Positions 45,750-55,441 of a DNA stretch of 64,000 bases are shown here, one piece after another (the first letter of the stretch is position 1; every line of letters begins with the position of its first letter). The position numbers and the translations under genes are program-made. Origin of the DNA: Panicum virgatum (Eukaryota; Streptophyta; Magnoliopsida; Poales; Poaceae); NCBI RefSeq assembly GCF_016808335.1, contig NC_053146.1:8067015-8131014 (forward strand), read 5' to 3'. The notes below the pieces were generated by a model. The model ran no database searches and had not been told where the DNA came from. It saw only the letters and a program-made list of their open reading frames with translations.

Positions 45750-48700
45750 GTGTCACATGTTTGCGAAGGCAAATATTTCCGCGCCCCTTGGTCCCACGTC
45801 TCAATTACCTTCTCCGAAGCTGGCCTTAGACTTCAATACTACCCGCACAATGATCCCCTCGTCATTCAAGCAAACATCAGAAAAAATTCCATGCACTTCG
45901 CAGGAAACGATGTTGGTCGGATCCTCGTCGACAATGGCAGCTCCGCAGACATCCTCACCTGGCAATGCTTTTTGAAGATGGGTTTCAATGAAAAGAACCT
46001 ACACAAGTCTCAGTACCCACTTATTGACTTCGGGGGTAAAAGAATCGAGGCCCTCAATAAAATAGAGCTGAATGTGACCTTTGGTGAAGGCAACACCCAG
46101 AGAACAAAACCCATAACCTTCGACGTGGTAGACATCGCCTACCCATATAATGCCATCTTCGGTCGCAACAGCATCATCAAGTTCGCGGTGGTCATCAACC
46201 AAACCTACTATGCATGAAAATCCCAACAGCTAGGGGAGTCATCACGGTCCTCGGTAACCAAGAAGAAGCAAGGAGATGCGAAGACAATGCAGCGTGCGCC
46301 ATGTAAAATGTGCATGCCATCGAAGCCAGCAACAATGATGCCGAAGAAGAGGAAACAAAGCCACTTAGTTTCGAACGTACAGAAAAAGAAGGAGTCACGC
46401 CGGCTGAACACACCAAAAAAGTTCTGCTCTGTGAAGATATACCAGATCGCACAGTAACAATTGGCAAAGGCCTAGAAGAAGCCGAAGAGTCTAGATTGAT
46501 ACAGTTTTTGAGGAACAACCAAGATGTCTTCGCATGGTCATCTTCGGACCTATGAGGAGTCAGTCGGGAAGTTATGGAGCACGAGCTAAAAGTAGATCCA
46601 AAGGTTAAGCCGCGCAAACAGCGTCTTCGCACAATGTCCGAAGATCGCAAAAAAGCCGCGCAAAGCGAAGTTCAGAAGTTACTTGATGCGGGTGTAATCC
46701 GCGAAGTGCAATACCCAGAATGGTTGGCGAATGTAGTTATGGTCCAAAAGAAAAATGGAAATTGGAGAATGTGCATCGATTTCACCACACTGAACAAGTT
46801 CTGCCCGAAGGACGAGTTTCTGTTGCCCCGCATCGATACCTTGGTGGATGCGGCGGCAGGGTCGGAGATGCTAAGCATGCTAGATTGTTTTTCCGGCTAT
46901 CATCAAATCTTCATGAAGAAGTCAGACGAGGAGAAAACCAGTTTTACCACTCCCTTCGGCACCTACTGTTATGTGAGAATGCCTGAGTGGCTTCGCAATG
47001 CAGGGTGCACATTCAACAAAACCATCGCAGCAGTACTGGACACCCAGCTGGACAGGAATATCTCCGCGTACGTCGACGATGTCGTCGTGCGAAGTAAAAA
47101 ATGCGAAGACCATATCGCCAACCTTCGTGAAACCTTTGCCAATCTTCACAAGCATGGGCTTAAACTGAATCCAGAGAAGTGTGTCTTCGGGGTCAGAAGA
47201 GGAAATCTTCTGGGATGTATGATCACAGAGAGGGGCATAGAGGCAAACCCAGTAAAGATCGAAGCTATCAGAAGAATGCGACCCCCTTCGACCAAGAAGG
47301 AGGTGCTGAAGTTAATCGGCCTCCTAGCTTCGCTGAACAGATTCATTTCGCTGTCTGCAGAAAAATCACTCCCTTTCTTCAAGGTGTTGAAGGGTACAGA
47401 AAATTTTCACTGGGGTCCTAAGCAAGACAAGGCCTTCGAAGATCTAAAGAAGTACTTGGAAAACTTGGCGGTTATGACAAGCCCTTCGCCCGGAGCAGAG
47501 CTCTTATTATACATTGCAATTTCAAGTTCCGCGGTGAGTGCGGCACTAGTCGAAGAGAGAACGGTCGAAGGCACTTTGAAGCAGTTACCAATCTACTTCG
47601 TATCCGAAGCCTTAAACAGATCGAAGTTGCTTTATTCTGAAATGGAGAAGATGACCTATGCAGTGGTAATGGCAGACAGGAAGCTTCGCCATTATTTCCA
47701 CAGTTTCAAGATCAAAGTCCCAACATCTTTCACACTTCGGGACATGTTTGAAAACAGAGAGGCCTCAGGAAGAATCGAAAAATGGGCAACGTTGTTGGCA
47801 TCACACAGCATCGATTTCATCCCGCGAAGCGCAGTCAAATCTCAGGTATTGGCAGATTTCGTCACTGACTGGACACCGTCAGCAACTTGGCAAAACCCTC
47901 CTATCATTGAATCCATCTGGCAGTTAGAATGTGATGGAGCCTATTGCAAGAATGGTTCAGGCGCTTCAGCAATTCTCATAGCACCTTCGGGAACTCAACT
48001 AAAGTACGCAGCCAGGTTAGATTTTCCAGGGTGTACAAACAATGTCGCAGAATACGAAGGTCTGCTTCTAGGCCATCGCAAGGCAAGGGCACTCGGTGCG
48101 AGGAGGTTGTCCATCAAGTCTGACTCTGAACTGATCACAAACCACATTGGCAAGACATACAGAGCACTCAATACAGAATTAGTGAAGTATCTGGCAGCTA
48201 TCCGCAGCATGGAAAAATATTTTTTGGGTTTTAGTGTGCGAAGCTTCCCTAGAACACAGAACAAGCATGCAGATGTCCTGGCGAAGGCAGCAGCTGAGAA
48301 CGATGCGTTGCCTCCGGATGTGATTTTTGAAACAATCAAGAGTGGTTCGGTAAATTGTGCCGAAGAACCAGCAAAATTCGTTAGTGCTATTTTAAGCGAA
48401 GACTGAAGATCAAAGATTATGGCTTACCTTCGAGGAAACTTTGTTCCAGAGGATGAGAAAGAGGAAAAACAACTAGCCCTTCGGGCGCGAAGCTACTCAA
48501 TAATCAATGACACATTGTATCATGGGGGTGTTTGTGCACCATTGTTGAAATGCATCTCACAAGTCGAAGGCAGACAACTAATGCAAGAAATACACACGGG
48601 AATGTGCTCTTCGCACATCGGAACGAGGGCTCTAGTGGGAAAAGCTTTCTGCGAGGGGTTCTATTGGCCTTCGGCCGTGGCGGACGCCCATGAAATCGTG

Positions 48701-49509
48701 CGCACTTGCCCAAACTGCCAGAAGCATGCCCATTACAGCAAATTTCCACCCGAAGAAGTCCATCTCATACCCCTAGTTTGGCCCCTCGCACGACGGGGCA
48801 TAGATATTGTGGGACCCTTGCCAACAGCTCCAGGCAATTTCAAGTATATAGCAGTCGCTGTAGAATACTTTTCAAAGTGGATCGAAGCCAAGGCTCTTCA
48901 CAACATCACAGCAGCAACATTGCAGAAATTCTTCTGGCTGAACATTGTATGCCACTTCGGCATACCCAAGGAAGTCACTATAGACAATGGCGAACAGTTT
49001 GATTGCACAACATTCAGAGAGTTCTGTCAGCATTTGGGCACCAAGATGTGCTTCGTCTCAGTGTAGCACCAAGATGTGCTCCGCAGTCGAATGGAGCAGT
49101 TGAAAGGGCAAATGGAATCATCTTCACTAGGATCAAAAAGAACATCACAGAGCAGCCGAAGGGCAAATGGGTTGATGAGCTGCCAAAAGTAATCTGGTCT
49201 CACAACACAACGGAATGGAGGGCCACAAAATTCACACCCTTTAAGCTCCTCTATGGCGAAGAAGCCATGACTCTAGAAGAACTTCGCCACGGGTCGTATA
49301 GGACCGAATCAATGGACGAAGATATAAAGCCAACAATCAATACGATCGAAGCTATCAAGACCCAAGCGGCAATCAACCTCGGCAAATACCAAGACGAAAT
49401 CCGAAGGTGGCGCAACAAAAAAGTGAGGCCTCGGGAAATCAAGGAAGGCGATCTCATCCTACGACGCATCCCGAAGAGCAAGCAACAAGGGAAAATGCAC
49501 AGCAAATAG
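45750..49509 (+). pseudogene. Tat element pol with two RNase H domains, decayed
   Basis: Protease active-site region ILVDNGSSADIL at about 45914. Reverse transcriptase from 46574 with RMCIDFTTLNKFCPKDEF and the catalytic AYVDDVVV (about 47065). A gypsy RNase H region follows (AISSSAVSAALVEE to SQVLADFVTDW). Then comes a second RNase H of archaeal type (LECDGAYCKNGSGASAILIA, TNNVAEYEGLLLG, KSDSELI, NKHADVLAKAAA; 47920-48350). Integrase runs from 48419 (CPNCQKHA zinc finger, GIDIVGPLP, TIDNGEQFD, SNGAVERANGI). Breaks: frame change near 46220-46310, TGA at 46553, TGA at 48404 before the integrase part, and a small duplication with frameshift near 49060 (AAGATGTGCT repeated). Confidence 0.92.
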
Positions 49510-49980
49510 GAAGGACAATTCTTGGTCGCTTCGATGGCAAGACTCGAAGCCTGCAGGCTTCGCACGCTCAAAGGAGTCGAAGAACCATGCTCCTGGAACA
49601 AAGACATGCTCCAATGCTATTATGTCTAGTTCCACGTCGACTTCATTTTTGTAATAATTTGTAATATTATTCCAGTTTATTTGGACAATATATTCAAGGG
49701 CCCGTACTCTTTTCCTCACAGGGGAAGCCTTCGCGCAATCATTGTGTCGCCGAAGGTGTGAGGTTTTTAACAAGGCGGCAACCCAGTGTAACCCCTTGTG
49801 AAATATAAACAAGGTCCCCATAAAAAGCTAGCCTGTGAAAAAGCACCAAAGCGTCTTTCCCCCTTCATCGCATCGAAGGGGGGAGTCATTGGTGTGATGT
49901 GCGTGGTTAACACTTCTAGAAATGATCCCAGGGCTCGCGAAGCTTAACGGCCCGCAACATCCTTGGGCCTCAGTTCTTAC
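49510..49980 (+). other. Tat 3' region, first part
   Basis: Non-coding DNA after integrase containing a purine-rich GAAGGGGGGAGTC stretch at 49876, similar to polypurine tracts. No domain recognised. Confidence 0.5.
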
Positions 49981-50300
49981 TTTTTCTCATTTGGAAAAGA
50001 CCTTTCGCGTAGAGTGCCGAAGGCAACGGAAAGCCCCTCCGCGCCGAAGCACCGAGGGCATAGAAAAGACCTTCCGCGAAGAAGCGCCAAAGGCATAGGA
50101 AAGTCCCTCCGCGCCAAAGCGCCAAGGGCATACAAAAGACCTATCGCGCGAAAGCTGAAGGCACTGGCTAGCCTACACGTGCTAAAGAGCCAAAGGCCCC
50201 CAACAAAGTCCCTCCGTGCCAAAGCACCGAGGGCACGAAAAGCACTATCGTGCAAAAGCCGAAGACTAGGGTCTCCTAAGCGACCAAAATTGCTAGAGAT
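49981..50300. repeat. tandem repeat of about 55 bp in the Tat 3' region
   Basis: Five or six diverged units with the pattern GAAAAGACC-TTCCGCG-CGAAG-GCGCC-AAGGGCATA, for example at 50005, 50060, 50100 and 50205. It lies downstream of pol and outside any coding frame. Confidence 0.75.
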
Positions 50301-50374
50301 CACCCTTATAAAAGACCCTTCGGAAAATAATCCCCGAAGCACCTACTACAAGAGTTTACTTCACTCCTCCGAGA

Positions 50375-50700
50375 ACGCAAAAGGGGGGTGGCGCTTCGCA
50401 AACACACGAGTTGCGTCCTCTCAGTCGTGTGCTGCCTAAATAAACAAAAGGGGGTGGCGCTTCACAAAAACATATACGTTTGTACTACCAAATGCCCTTC
50501 TCAACAAAAAAAGGAGGGGGCGGCGCTTCGAAAAAGAGGTAAGTCTTTGAAGAGACAACCTCAAAACGGGCAGCGTTTCGCAAAATAATAAAAATAAAAA
50601 AGGGGGTGGAATCTTCGCGCAGCCGAAGACCCCACGTACACATTGGAAAGCATCACCCTCGAAGCACAATGAAGGGGGGGTGGCGCTTCGCTTATAAAGT
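50375..50700. repeat. repeated G-rich tract GGGGGTGGCGCTTCG
   Basis: AAAAGGGGGGTGGCGCTTCGC or close forms recur at about 50380, 50448, 50512 and 50672, with a shorter AAAGGGGGTGG at 50600. Each begins with a polypurine-like A/G run and lies 65-90 bp or more from the next. Confidence 0.8.
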
Positions 50701-50949
50701 CAACATTGTCCTCGAAGGGACTCACTTTCCATTCAAACAACAAAATTTTACATTTACAGTTACAATTACAAAAGGGGCTTCGCCCATCAATTCAATTACA
50801 CAGTCATATTCGACGTCTCCTCCTCAAAAATACAGCGTTCTACATCTTCGATGACCACACGGACCGCACGGACAATTATTTCTTCGGCCGTCTTCTGCAA
50901 ATATGCTTCGAACCCAAGGCCTGAAAATGAGCGAAGCTCCGTGTAAGTC

Positions 50950-51366
50950 TCACTCGGACACAATGTCCCCTCCAAGACGGTATGCAAAGCTCCCAACATC
51001 AGAAACTTCGTCGACAGGCTCTGGGTTAGGTTCAAGAAGACCCCTCGCGGGTGCGTAGGGGCGATTCGTATCTAAAATACGCTTCATCTCTCGACGAAGG
51101 GTCCTATCGGCAAGAATCTTTGCTTGTTTTTCCAGATCACTCGAAAACTCAGCCCAAAATTTTTTGGACTCTGCGTTATCCCTATCATATCTTCGTTCCA
51201 AACGTTCCAACAACTCCGCGAAAGAACCCCAGGGATGCTCATAATGATACTTGGCCCATGCTTGACCAGTGACATGAAATGAACCAAACCGCATCCATAA
51301 AGGCAGAGTACCTTCGGTGACCCACGCAGGTTTCAGCACGGGGTCCTGTGCAGACACCGAAGGCAT
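50950..51366 (-). CDS. antisense open frame in the Tat 3' region, unknown function
   Basis: An uninterrupted 138-codon frame starting MPSVSAQDPVLKPAW. It is charged (RYDRDNAESKKFWAEFSSDLEKQ), predicted mostly helical by composition, with no family that I recognise. It begins 50 bp after the stop of the last called exon of the larger antisense gene and may be an additional exon: GTCTGCACAG at its start resembles an acceptor. Confidence 0.5.
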   Translation of the reverse strand: MPSVSAQDPVLKPAWVTEGTLPLWMRFGSFHVTGQAWAKYHYEHPWGSFAELLERLERRYDRDNAESKKFWAEFSSDLEKQAKILADRTLRREMKRILDTNRPYAPARGLLEPNPEPVDEVSDVGSFAYRLGGDIVSE

Positions 51367-51415
51367 TAGTTTCTTACAAAAATATTTGTCCCTTAATAAA
51401 AATTACATCCACAAA

Positions 51416-54200
51416 TCAATCTTCGACGGCATTTACATCGTCTCTGGGGTGATCATCGCGTCCACCTTCGCCTTCGGCAGCCGCCCCAACGCCACTTGTC
51501 GAAGCCCCGCGAAGATTCCCAGCCTTGGCAGGGCCCAAAAAGGCTCGCGCAAAGGCTTCTGCGTTGTCTTGAAGCTGAGGAAAAATCCTAAGTTAGCGCC
51601 AGTTCAAAGCAAAGCAGCACTTCATGAAAAGGTTGCAATCTTACCTGTCTTCGAAGTCGTTCGGCTTCGCCCCAGACAAGATCCCTCCCATGAGTCTTGA
51701 AAAAGCTTGCAGTGAAGTTTTTCGCAATATTCTTGGGAAGGGCAGGCAAAGCCTCGGGACGAACTTCTTCTGGCGAAGGCCACACAAAGGTTGAATCCCT
51801 CATTGTGTGCAACTGGGTCTTCGTCAGAGAAGCTTCGGCGCCGCTGCCTTCGGTGAGCATTTTGCAGACCGCAGCGCTAAGAGACCGAACCGCCACCATG
51901 GCGCTCAAGTCACCCATCGCGCGGTTACCGTAGGTGGCCATGGAAACACAGGCGCGAAGCCACCGGAACAGCTCAGAAATCGAAATGGAATTGGTTGTCG
52001 GAGAAAGATGGGGGGGGGGTAAAAGACTCAGGGTCTCGAGGAAGGCGACAATGTCGCGTTGAAGGGGCTCCGCACCAGTACGAACGGCTTCGCGATAAGC
52101 GTTGACCGCCTGCGTAGCGGCGTGCGCCCGACACTCCGCATCCTTTAGCTCGGTGGCCTTCGTTTCCAGCGACCGGCGGAGCTCAGCAGCCTCAGCTTTG
52201 GCATTTTCGACTTCGAGGCGGGCTACCTGCAGCTCCGCCTCCGCATTGGCATGAGCAGTTGCCAGTTCAGCTTCCAGCGAAGCCTTCTCCTCCTCCAGGC
52301 CACGGGCTTTCTGTTCCAGACTGGCAATGCGAAGAGGTTGATCACGCTCCGCATCCAGCAAATAGCTGGCGCATCTTGCCGCAACATAGGATTTTAGGGC
52401 AAGGTCCTCGGCACACTGCAGAGCGTTCCTGGCACCAGACAGCATGAGCCTTCGCTCCATGAGTGGGAAGCAAAACGAGCCACCAGCTTCGGAAAGATAG
52501 TCCCGCTCGTGCTACCCGCTCTCGAAGCAAATTTTCCCAACAACTTGACCACCGATCAACTTCGCGTGCCTCATCCCGAGGGCTTCCGCAATCTCGGAAG
52601 GGACAGATTGACTAATCAAGTATGTGCTGCTGTCTGAGGAATCAGAATCATCCGAGTTGCCCTCGGCTACAACCTGCTTCCCCTTCGCGGTCACGTTAGA
52701 ATCCACGACATTAACTGCTTCCTCCTCCTCTCCCCCACCCGAAGATGACGACGTCGTCTTCTCGGCATGTTTCTCTGCCTCCGTTGCCGAACCGGCAGCA
52801 ACATGGGTCCTCGGGGCACTTTCCTCGTCGCTCTCAGTCTCCGGCTCACTGAATTGTATAGAGAAGGCGGGCATCGCCCGTTCTGGAGCAATATCAATCG
52901 GAGCAACAGGGCTTCGCGGCAGCGTCGCGCTGTCACCGCTCGACCCCTCACCCTTGTCCTCGGAATCCCCCTTGATGTGAAGAAGGGATGGTGCCGGCAC
53001 CGGAGCGATGACAACATCGATAAGGCGGGAACGTTTTTTGGAAATCGTCCCCCCACCTTCGGTTTTCTGTTTTTCCTTCTCCAGGGCCCCGGTGCTGCCG
53101 CCGCCCTTGGATGCCTTCTTACGCTTGCCTCCGGCAACACCCGAAGGCTCCACCTTCTCCTTTTTCTTCTCCTCAGCCTCAGCAAGCCGAGCGTCGGCCA
53201 CGCGCTGGGGGGCCTCGATTTCAAAAAACGCGAACACCCAGTTGTTCCAAGTGCCCCCCAGTCGGAACTCAAGGAGAGTCCGCTCCTTCACAGCTTCTGC
53301 CCCAATGGCTTCGTCAGCACGAGCCTCAATGGCAACGGGATCAACACCTGCACAAAACATGCGAAGGTTTCAAAAAAAATCCAAGGTCAGGGCCTTACCG
53401 TCTTTTGTGATCCCAAAAGACGTGGAGAAGTTGGGCATCGGAAGACCACCAGCACGCTTCTCTCTTCCCGCCCACGAGGTTATAGACCAACCTTCGCGAA
53501 CGGGAAAGCAATTGCAAGCAGCATATTCTTCTACAATATCTCGTGTCGAAAACAACTTCGACACCTCACGGAGCATCGCGACATGAGCCTTCGCCTCCTC
53601 CGGAAGAAACCAATCTCCTTCACCACTAGAGGATGAGTCCCCGATGATCCTTCGAGGGGAACTTTGTGGTAGAACCACATCGTCTGCCACGCGCCCCATC
53701 TGTTGCGGTAAGCAACGACAGGGCTCGGAAGTTGGGTGTGGAAAGCAAAGGTGTAAACACCGAATTGGGGGTCCGCTTCCGTAGCCTCAGCATCTTCGCT
53801 CGGCTTCACAAACACCGTCTTCGGCTGATAGTGGCACCTGAAGAGATGCGCGAAGCCGGTGGCAGAAGGCTTCAGTTTGTAGGTCTTCGACAGCCACATG
53901 TACAGATTCAGACGAACGAAGCTTGTCGGCGTCATCTGGTGGGTGTACACGTCGAAGAGCTTGAATATCTCCACCACCACGGGATCCAGCGGGAAGCGAA
54001 GACCCGCGATAAAAAAAGTCGTGAAAGACAACGACCTCGTCAAGCTGAGGCTTCGCTTCAATCTCGCCTTCTGGAGGAGGCCGCGCCATGCCAACTCCGA
54101 GTACACCTCGCCTCTCAAGGTCTTCGATCATGTCCCGGGTCATGTAGCTCTTGCCGATAATCTTCGTCGGAGGGAGACGAGTTCTGTCACGGGACGCCAT
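51416..54200 (-). pseudogene. antisense gene of the Tat element (putative gypsy-type transposon domain, coiled coil)
   Basis: Transcribed opposite to gag-pol. ATG at 54200 starts MASRDRTRLPPTKIIGKSYM. The segment GLRFPLDPVVVEIFKLFDV with HQMTPTSFVRLNLYMWL matches the Pfam family called putative gypsy type transposon (PF04195). Exon 1 ends at 53399 (GACG|GTAAGG); a 51-bp intron precedes exon 2 (53347 down), which is acidic and Ser-rich. A long coiled coil follows (SLEQKARGLEEEKASLEAEL). A donor AGACAG|GTAAG near 51645 and acceptor CCTCAG lead to exon 3 (51574-51416, ending TGA). Breaks: T7 for expected T6 at 54011-54017, a frame change near 53650 and TAG at 52512. Function unknown; possibly a Gag-like or regulatory factor. 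Confidence 0.78.
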
Positions 54201-54360
54201 TTCTTCTGAAGAATCCGTCGCGCTCGAAGAATATGAACGAAACAAATCAGCCAGCCTGAGCCTCGCGAAGGTCTCGTAGAGCAAGAGCAAAGGAAAGGCC
54301 AGGGGCTGGGGGCTGAAAAGCGGGGGAGGTGAGCTCTCGCCCCTCCCCGGGGGGGTCGAC

Positions 54361-54367
54361 TTATATA
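54361..54367 (-). promoter_or_regulatory. TATA box of the antisense gene
   Basis: TATATAA on the minus strand (CACTATATAAGTCG) lies about 165 bp before the antisense ATG at 54200, outside the LTR. It suggests a dedicated antisense promoter. Confidence 0.6.
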
Positions 54368-54725
54368 GTGCCGGACCCCAGCCGTGGCGCATGGGAGAGC
54401 GCGCTGCAAGCGAGAAATGATGAGTTTGCCGCCGCGCAAAACAAATAGAATCCGAAGGGCCGCAGGACAGCGGCGTCTTTTGCATACAAACTTATCCATA
54501 CCATTCTGTCCAATTAAAATATCTTATCGAATATTCTGGGAAATACATAAACAATACATGACTTCGACAACATGTGTTCTTTTTGCCTCTTCTATTGACT
54601 CCACAGGTTTAGGACGTCCGCGCACGCTCGCACGCCTGAAGGGTCCCGCTTGAGGACGCGTTCTGCGTGCCGGATGGTCGAGCCTTCGGTTGCCCCGAGG
54701 AGCAGTCGAAGCCTCGAGGGGCTAC

Positions 54726-55335
54726 TGTTGGGGACGCCACCTTCGCCCGACGGCGAAGCCCGTCGTCGAAGGCGTTCAGCTCCGAGCAAGGAAGCGGACG
54801 AGCGGCGAAGTGTACCGCGGAGGCGAAGAGGATGTACCCGAGGGGCTTGGAGCGAAGACTACCAAATGAAGGCCCGAGTTGCCCGAAGCCGCCCGAAGAG
54901 GAGCGAAGAGGCGGTGCCCGCAGCATGGGACGGCGCGCGTGCCGAAGAGGCAGACGGCGAGGCGATTCCAACGGCCCCGTCGTGCAGAGTAGCGAAGACC
55001 CTCGGTCGCGAAGGGACGCGAAGTGGAGCGGCCCCACTGTCAGAATTATGTACGGGATGTACAGCTGTAATTCCACTAAGTTGTGTCGAGTGTTGTAACA
55101 TTACGTTTTTGCCCAGGGAATATTCCAAGATGCTGGCGGTTAGGGGGCAGTAAAGGAATTTTGGCCGGGGAGTAGTTGAGTTTCTAGACTATAAATACCC
55201 CCCTGTAACTGTTGAAGAGATATGGAATACCGAGCTAAAATGTTGTTGCTTTGATTTCCATGTCATTATTACGTCCGCTGCCATTTCCTCCATCTGTTGT
55301 GACCTCTTCGCCCCGAAGAGCGTCTTACACCAACA
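54726..55335 (+). repeat. 3' LTR of the Tat element
   Basis: Starts TGTTGGGGACGCC, ends CTTACACCAACA, preceded by the purine-rich CGAGGGGCTAC. Followed by the target duplication TTCCA. Confidence 0.95.
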
Positions 55336-55441
55336 TTCCACAATCAGCAGATCTTATTGCCAATGTTTATGCTTTTCTGCAGCACTAGGATCGGTTGCTG
55401 CAGTTGAGGGGCCAGGAACCGGAATTGCTTCAATTGCATGA

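Larger units (their letters stand above)
43245..55335 (+). mobile_element. complete Tat-lineage Ty3/gypsy retrotransposon
   Basis: A 12,091-bp element with LTRs at 43245-43855 and 54726-55335 and target duplication TTCCA (43240-43244 and 55336-55340). Order: LTR, primer-binding site, gag, protease, reverse transcriptase, RNase H, a second archaeal-type RNase H, integrase, then a 5.2-kb 3' region with tandem repeats and an antisense gene. The second RNase H and the long 3' region are marks of the Tat lineage. The LTRs differ at about two dozen of 610 positions by eye, mostly transitions. Coding frames contain several stops, so it is not autonomous now. Confidence 0.95.
40710..55441 (+). pseudogene. 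F-box protein gene 2, disrupted by two transposons
   Basis: A paralogue of F-box 1. Exon 1 starts ATGGCGCTGATGGAGG and encodes LVEEVLLRFPPAEPASLVR, then TAG at 40806-40808 where F-box 1 has Trp (CKPWC). A one-base frame change in a C-rich stretch near 40950 precedes HADFERWCLLALNARHGR. A hAT element (41195-42047) splits GAPFL from VVFVGADAEQ. An A7 run near 42531-42537 (expected A6) shifts the frame before GLFIIDLKSDK. Exon 1 ends at 42638; the intron carries a 12.1-kb Tat retrotransposon. Exon 2 (55383-55441) reads ALGSVAAVEGPGTGIASIA then TGA, phase-compatible with exon 1. Splice sites are preserved on both sides of the retrotransposon. Confidence 0.88.
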
